Below, one piece after another: positions 61,320-64,000 of a stretch of 64,000 nucleotides of DNA. Source of the DNA: Enterobacter sp. RIT418. GTDB lineage: Bacteria; Pseudomonadota; Gammaproteobacteria; Enterobacterales; Enterobacteriaceae. The notes below the pieces were generated by a model. The model was not told the DNA's origin. It did not search any database and saw only the letters and a program-made list of their open reading frames with translations. The stretch's first letter is position 1; every line of letters starts with the position of its first letter. A program made the translations under genes and the position numbers. The stretch is taken from contig NZ_QBJD02000013.1 in assembly GCF_003057745.1 (NCBI RefSeq), positions 78,355 through 142,354 of the forward strand, written 5' to 3'.

Positions 61320-64000
61320 ATGCTGAAAAATATTACCCGGCAGCTGCTCGACCAGCTGAACCGCCACCTGCCGCGCCGTCTGGTCGCGCGCGACCCGCTG
61401 CCCAACGCCAAAAATATCGCCGGGGCGACGATCCCCGCAAGCCTGACCGCGCGCTGCCTGAACGCGGCGGCGATGGATGAAAATGAAGTCTGGCGCGCGT
61501 TTGGCGGGCATCCTGAAGGGCTGAACGCCGCCGAGGTCGAAAAAATCCGCGCCGTGCACGGCGATAACCAGATCCCGGCGCAAAAGCCGGCGCCGTGGTG
61601 GGTGCACCTGTGGCTCTGCTACCGCAACCCGTTCAACCTGCTGCTGACGGTGCTGGGCATTATTTCGTACGCCACCGAAGATCTGTTCGCCGCAGGGGTG
61701 ATTGCGCTGATGGTGGGGATTTCCACGCTGCTGAACTTCATTCAGGAAGCGCGCTCCACCAAAGCCGCGGACGCCCTGAAGGCGATGGTCAGCAATACGG
61801 CCACCGTGTCGCGCGTGATAAACGATCTCGGCGAAAACGCCTGGGTTGAGCTTCCCATTGACCAGCTGGTGCCGGGCGATCTGGTGAAGCTTGCCGCGGG
61901 GGACATGATCCCGGCGGATTTACGCATCATTCAGGCGCGCGATCTGTTCGTGGCGCAGGCGTCCCTGACGGGCGAATCGCTGCCGGTTGAGAAGGTGGCG
62001 CGCTCTCGCGAGCCCGATCAGGTGAACCCGCTTGAGTGCGACACCCTCTGCTTTATGGGCACCACGGTGGTGAGCGGCACGGCGCAGGCGATCGTCATCG
62101 CGACGGGCGGCAATACCTGGTTCGGCCAGCTGGCCGGGCGCGTCACGGAGCAGGAGAGCGAGCCCAACGCGTTTCAGAAGGGGATTGGCCGCGTCAGCAT
62201 GTTGCTGATTCGCTTTATGATGGTGATGACGCCAATCGTGCTGCTGATTAACGGCTACACCAAAGGCGACTGGTGGGAAGCGGCGCTGTTCGCGCTCTCG
62301 GTGGCGGTTGGCCTGACGCCGGAAATGCTGCCGATGATCGTGACCTCCACGCTGGCGCGCGGAGCGGTCAAGCTCTCTAAGCAAAAGGTGATCGTGAAGC
62401 ACCTCGACGCTATCCAGAACTTTGGCGCAATGGACATTCTCTGCACCGATAAAACCGGCACGCTGACGCAGGATAAAATCGTGCTGGAGCACCATACCGA
62501 CATCTCCGGCAAGCCAAGCGACCGCGTGCTTCACAGCGCCTGGCTCAACAGCCACTACCAGACCGGGCTGAAAAACCTGCTCGACGTGGCGGTGCTGGAA
62601 GGGGTAGACGAAGAGGCGGTGCGCACGCTGTCCGGACGCTGGCAGAAGGTGGACGAAATCCCGTTCGACTTCGAGCGCCGCCGCATGTCCGTGGTGGTGA
62701 GCGAGGAGCCGGACATCCATCAGCTGATCTGCAAAGGGGCGCTGCAGGAGATCCTCAACGTCTGCACCCAGGTGCGCCACAACGGCGAGATCGTGCCGCT
62801 GAACGACACCATGCTGCGCCGCATCAGGCGCGTCACCGACAACCTGAACCGTCAGGGGCTGCGCGTGGTGGCGGTCGCCACCAAATTCCTGCCCGCCCGC
62901 GAAGGGGACTATCAGCGTATTGATGAATCCGATTTGATCCTCGAGGGTTATATCGCATTCCTCGATCCGCCGAAGGAGACCACCGCGCCGGCGCTGAAGG
63001 CGCTGAAGGCCAGCGGCATCACGGTAAAAATTCTCACCGGCGACAGCGAGCTGGTGGCGGCAAAGGTGTGTCATGACGTGGGGCTGGACGCGGGTGACGT
63101 GGTGGTGGGCAGCGAGATCGAACCGCTCTCCGACGACGCGCTGGCCGCGCTGGCCCAGCGCACCACGCTGTTTGCCCGCCTGACGCCGATGCACAAAGAG
63201 CGTATCGTGACGCTGCTTAAGCGCGAAGGGCACGTCGTGGGCTTTATGGGCGACGGCATTAACGATGCGCCCGCGCTGCGCGCGGCGGATATTGGTATCT
63301 CCGTGGACGGCGCGGTGGATATCGCCCGCGAGGCGGCGGATATCATCCTGCTGGAAAAGAGCCTGATGGTGCTGGAAGAGGGCGTGATTGAAGGACGCCG
63401 TACCTTCGCCAACATGCTGAAGTACATCAAAATGACCGCCAGCTCCAACTTTGGCAACGTGTTTAGCGTGCTGGTGGCGAGCGCGTTTCTGCCGTTTTTG
63501 CCGATGCTGCCGCTGCACCTGCTGATTCAAAACCTGATGTACGACGTGTCGCAGGTGGCTATCCCGTTTGATAACGTGGACGACGAGCAGATCCAAAAGC
63601 CGCAGCGCTGGAATCCGTCCGATCTCGGCCGTTTTATGCTGTTCTTTGGCCCGATCAGCTCCATCTTTGACATTCTGACCTTCTGCCTGATGTGGTTCGT
63701 GTTCCACGCCAACACGCCGGAACATCAGACGCTGTTCCAGTCCGGCTGGTTCGTGGTGGGGCTGCTGTCGCAGACGCTGATTGTGCATATGATCCGCACG
63801 CGCCGCATTCCGTTTATCCAGAGCCGCGCCGCCTGGCCGCTGATTATCATGACCGGCCTCGTGATGGCACTCGGTATCGCGCTGCCGTTCTCGCCGCTGG
63901 CGGGATACCTGCAGCTGCAGGCGCTGCCGCTGAGCTACTTCCCGTGGCTGGTGGCGATCCTCGCGGGCTATATGGTGCTGACGCAGATGGTGAAAGGGTT
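61320..64000 (+). CDS. mgtA: P-type Mg2+-importing ATPase MgtA (3' end beyond window)
   Basis: An inner-membrane P3B ATPase importing Mg2+. 893 codons are visible with no stop; E. coli MgtA is 898 aa, so only a few residues are missing. Features: TM pair near 80-120 (VGISTLLNFIQEARS), TGES in the actuator domain, VGLTPEMLPMIV transport helix with PEM motif, phosphorylation site D377 in CTDKTGTLTQ, LTGDSELVA, MGDGINDAPALRAADIGISV, and C-terminal membrane segments to VLTQMVKG at the edge. ATG at 61320 follows GGGGGAA by 7 nt; an in-frame ATG two codons earlier is too close to that site. Confidence 0.97.
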   Translation, partial: MLKNITRQLLDQLNRHLPRRLVARDPLPNAKNIAGATIPASLTARCLNAAAMDENEVWRAFGGHPEGLNAAEVEKIRAVHGDNQIPAQKPAPWWVHLWLCYRNPFNLLLTVLGIISYATEDLFAAGVIALMVGISTLLNFIQEARSTKAADALKAMVSNTATVSRVINDLGENAWVELPIDQLVPGDLVKLAAGDMIPADLRIIQARDLFVAQASLTGESLPVEKVARSREPDQVNPLECDTLCFMGTTVVSGTAQAIVIATGGNTWFGQLAGRVTEQESEPNAFQKGIGRVSMLLIRFMMVMTPIVLLINGYTKGDWWEAALFALSVAVGLTPEMLPMIVTSTLARGAVKLSKQKVIVKHLDAIQNFGAMDILCTDKTGTLTQDKIVLEHHTDISGKPSDRVLHSAWLNSHYQTGLKNLLDVAVLEGVDEEAVRTLSGRWQKVDEIPFDFERRRMSVVVSEEPDIHQLICKGALQEILNVCTQVRHNGEIVPLNDTMLRRIRRVTDNLNRQGLRVVAVATKFLPAREGDYQRIDESDLILEGYIAFLDPPKETTAPALKALKASGITVKILTGDSELVAAKVCHDVGLDAGDVVVGSEIEPLSDDALAALAQRTTLFARLTPMHKERIVTLLKREGHVVGFMGDGINDAPALRAADIGISVDGAVDIAREAADIILLEKSLMVLEEGVIEGRRTFANMLKYIKMTASSNFGNVFSVLVASAFLPFLPMLPLHLLIQNLMYDVSQVAIPFDNVDDEQIQKPQRWNPSDLGRFMLFFGPISSIFDILTFCLMWFVFHANTPEHQTLFQSGWFVVGLLSQTLIVHMIRTRRIPFIQSRAAWPLIIMTGLVMALGIALPFSPLAGYLQLQALPLSYFPWLVAILAGYMVLTQMVKG

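Overview
The window is a chromosomal segment of an enterobacterium in the Enterobacter/Lelliottia/Leclercia/Klebsiella range (family level is secure, genus is inference). The order msrA-tamA-tamB-ytfP-ppa-ytfQRT-yjfF-fbp-mpl-yjgA-pmbA-cybC-nrdG-nrdD-treC-treB-treR-mgtA is, from memory, that of the Escherichia coli chromosome, and most of these proteins are close to E. coli in sequence and length. Four blocks stand out against this core: the type I secretion/adhesin locus (1-22.1 kb), an AT-richer regulatory pair (22.2-25.0 kb), a chemoreceptor between yjfF and fbp, and a catabolic/transport operon plus a relBE module between cybC and nrdG.

Region 1 (1-22.1 kb): the end of a TolC-type outer-membrane factor, an 18-kb gene for a 6016-residue BapA/SiiE-like adhesin, then its ABC exporter and HlyD-type adaptor. 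The adhesin has about 43 Ig-like modules of ~100 residues arranged as a higher-order repeat of six modules (period 1797 bp), then five ~105-residue modules, a segment with six DxNxDGxxD-type calcium motifs, and a C-terminal RTX/T1SS signal. Region 2 (22.2-25.0 kb): a convergent winged-helix regulator and an unusual LuxR-HTH/EAL protein, both of unlike base composition, which may control the adhesin.

Region 3 (25.0-44.1 kb): core genes. These are methionine sulfoxide repair (msrA), outer-membrane/phospholipid transport machinery (tamAB), pyrophosphatase, the galactofuranose ABC importer (ytfQRT-yjfF), a flagellar-regulon chemoreceptor with a near-consensus sigma-28 promoter that overlaps the yjfF stop codon, fbp, mpl, yjgA/darP, pmbA and cybC.

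Region 4 (44.1-53.0 kb) is the most interesting: a nine-gene, same-strand set, mostly with short gaps or overlaps. It encodes a stand-alone PRD protein, DUF2620, DUF4312, two membrane proteins (DUF4311, DUF4310), a metal-dependent amidohydrolase, a DgaE-like PLP ammonia-lyase, a DgaF-like aldolase, and a secreted beta-propeller lactonase, followed by a PRD/EIIB/EIIA-containing transcription regulator. It looks like uptake and breakdown of an acylated amino-sugar acid or similar compound through an uncharacterised, possibly PTS-linked, transporter. Upstream lie a CRP-like site and a perfect 20-bp palindrome.

Region 5 (53.0-64.0 kb): a relBE toxin-antitoxin pair with a three-half-site operator, anaerobic ribonucleotide reductase (nrdDG) with paired FNR and NrdR sites, the trehalose operon (treBC, treR), and the Mg2+ transporter mgtA with PhoP box, mgtL leader peptide and leader RNA; mgtA runs off the right edge. 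A family of CCCTCACC...GGTGAGGG palindromic repeats occurs at four gene boundaries, two of them inside operons.
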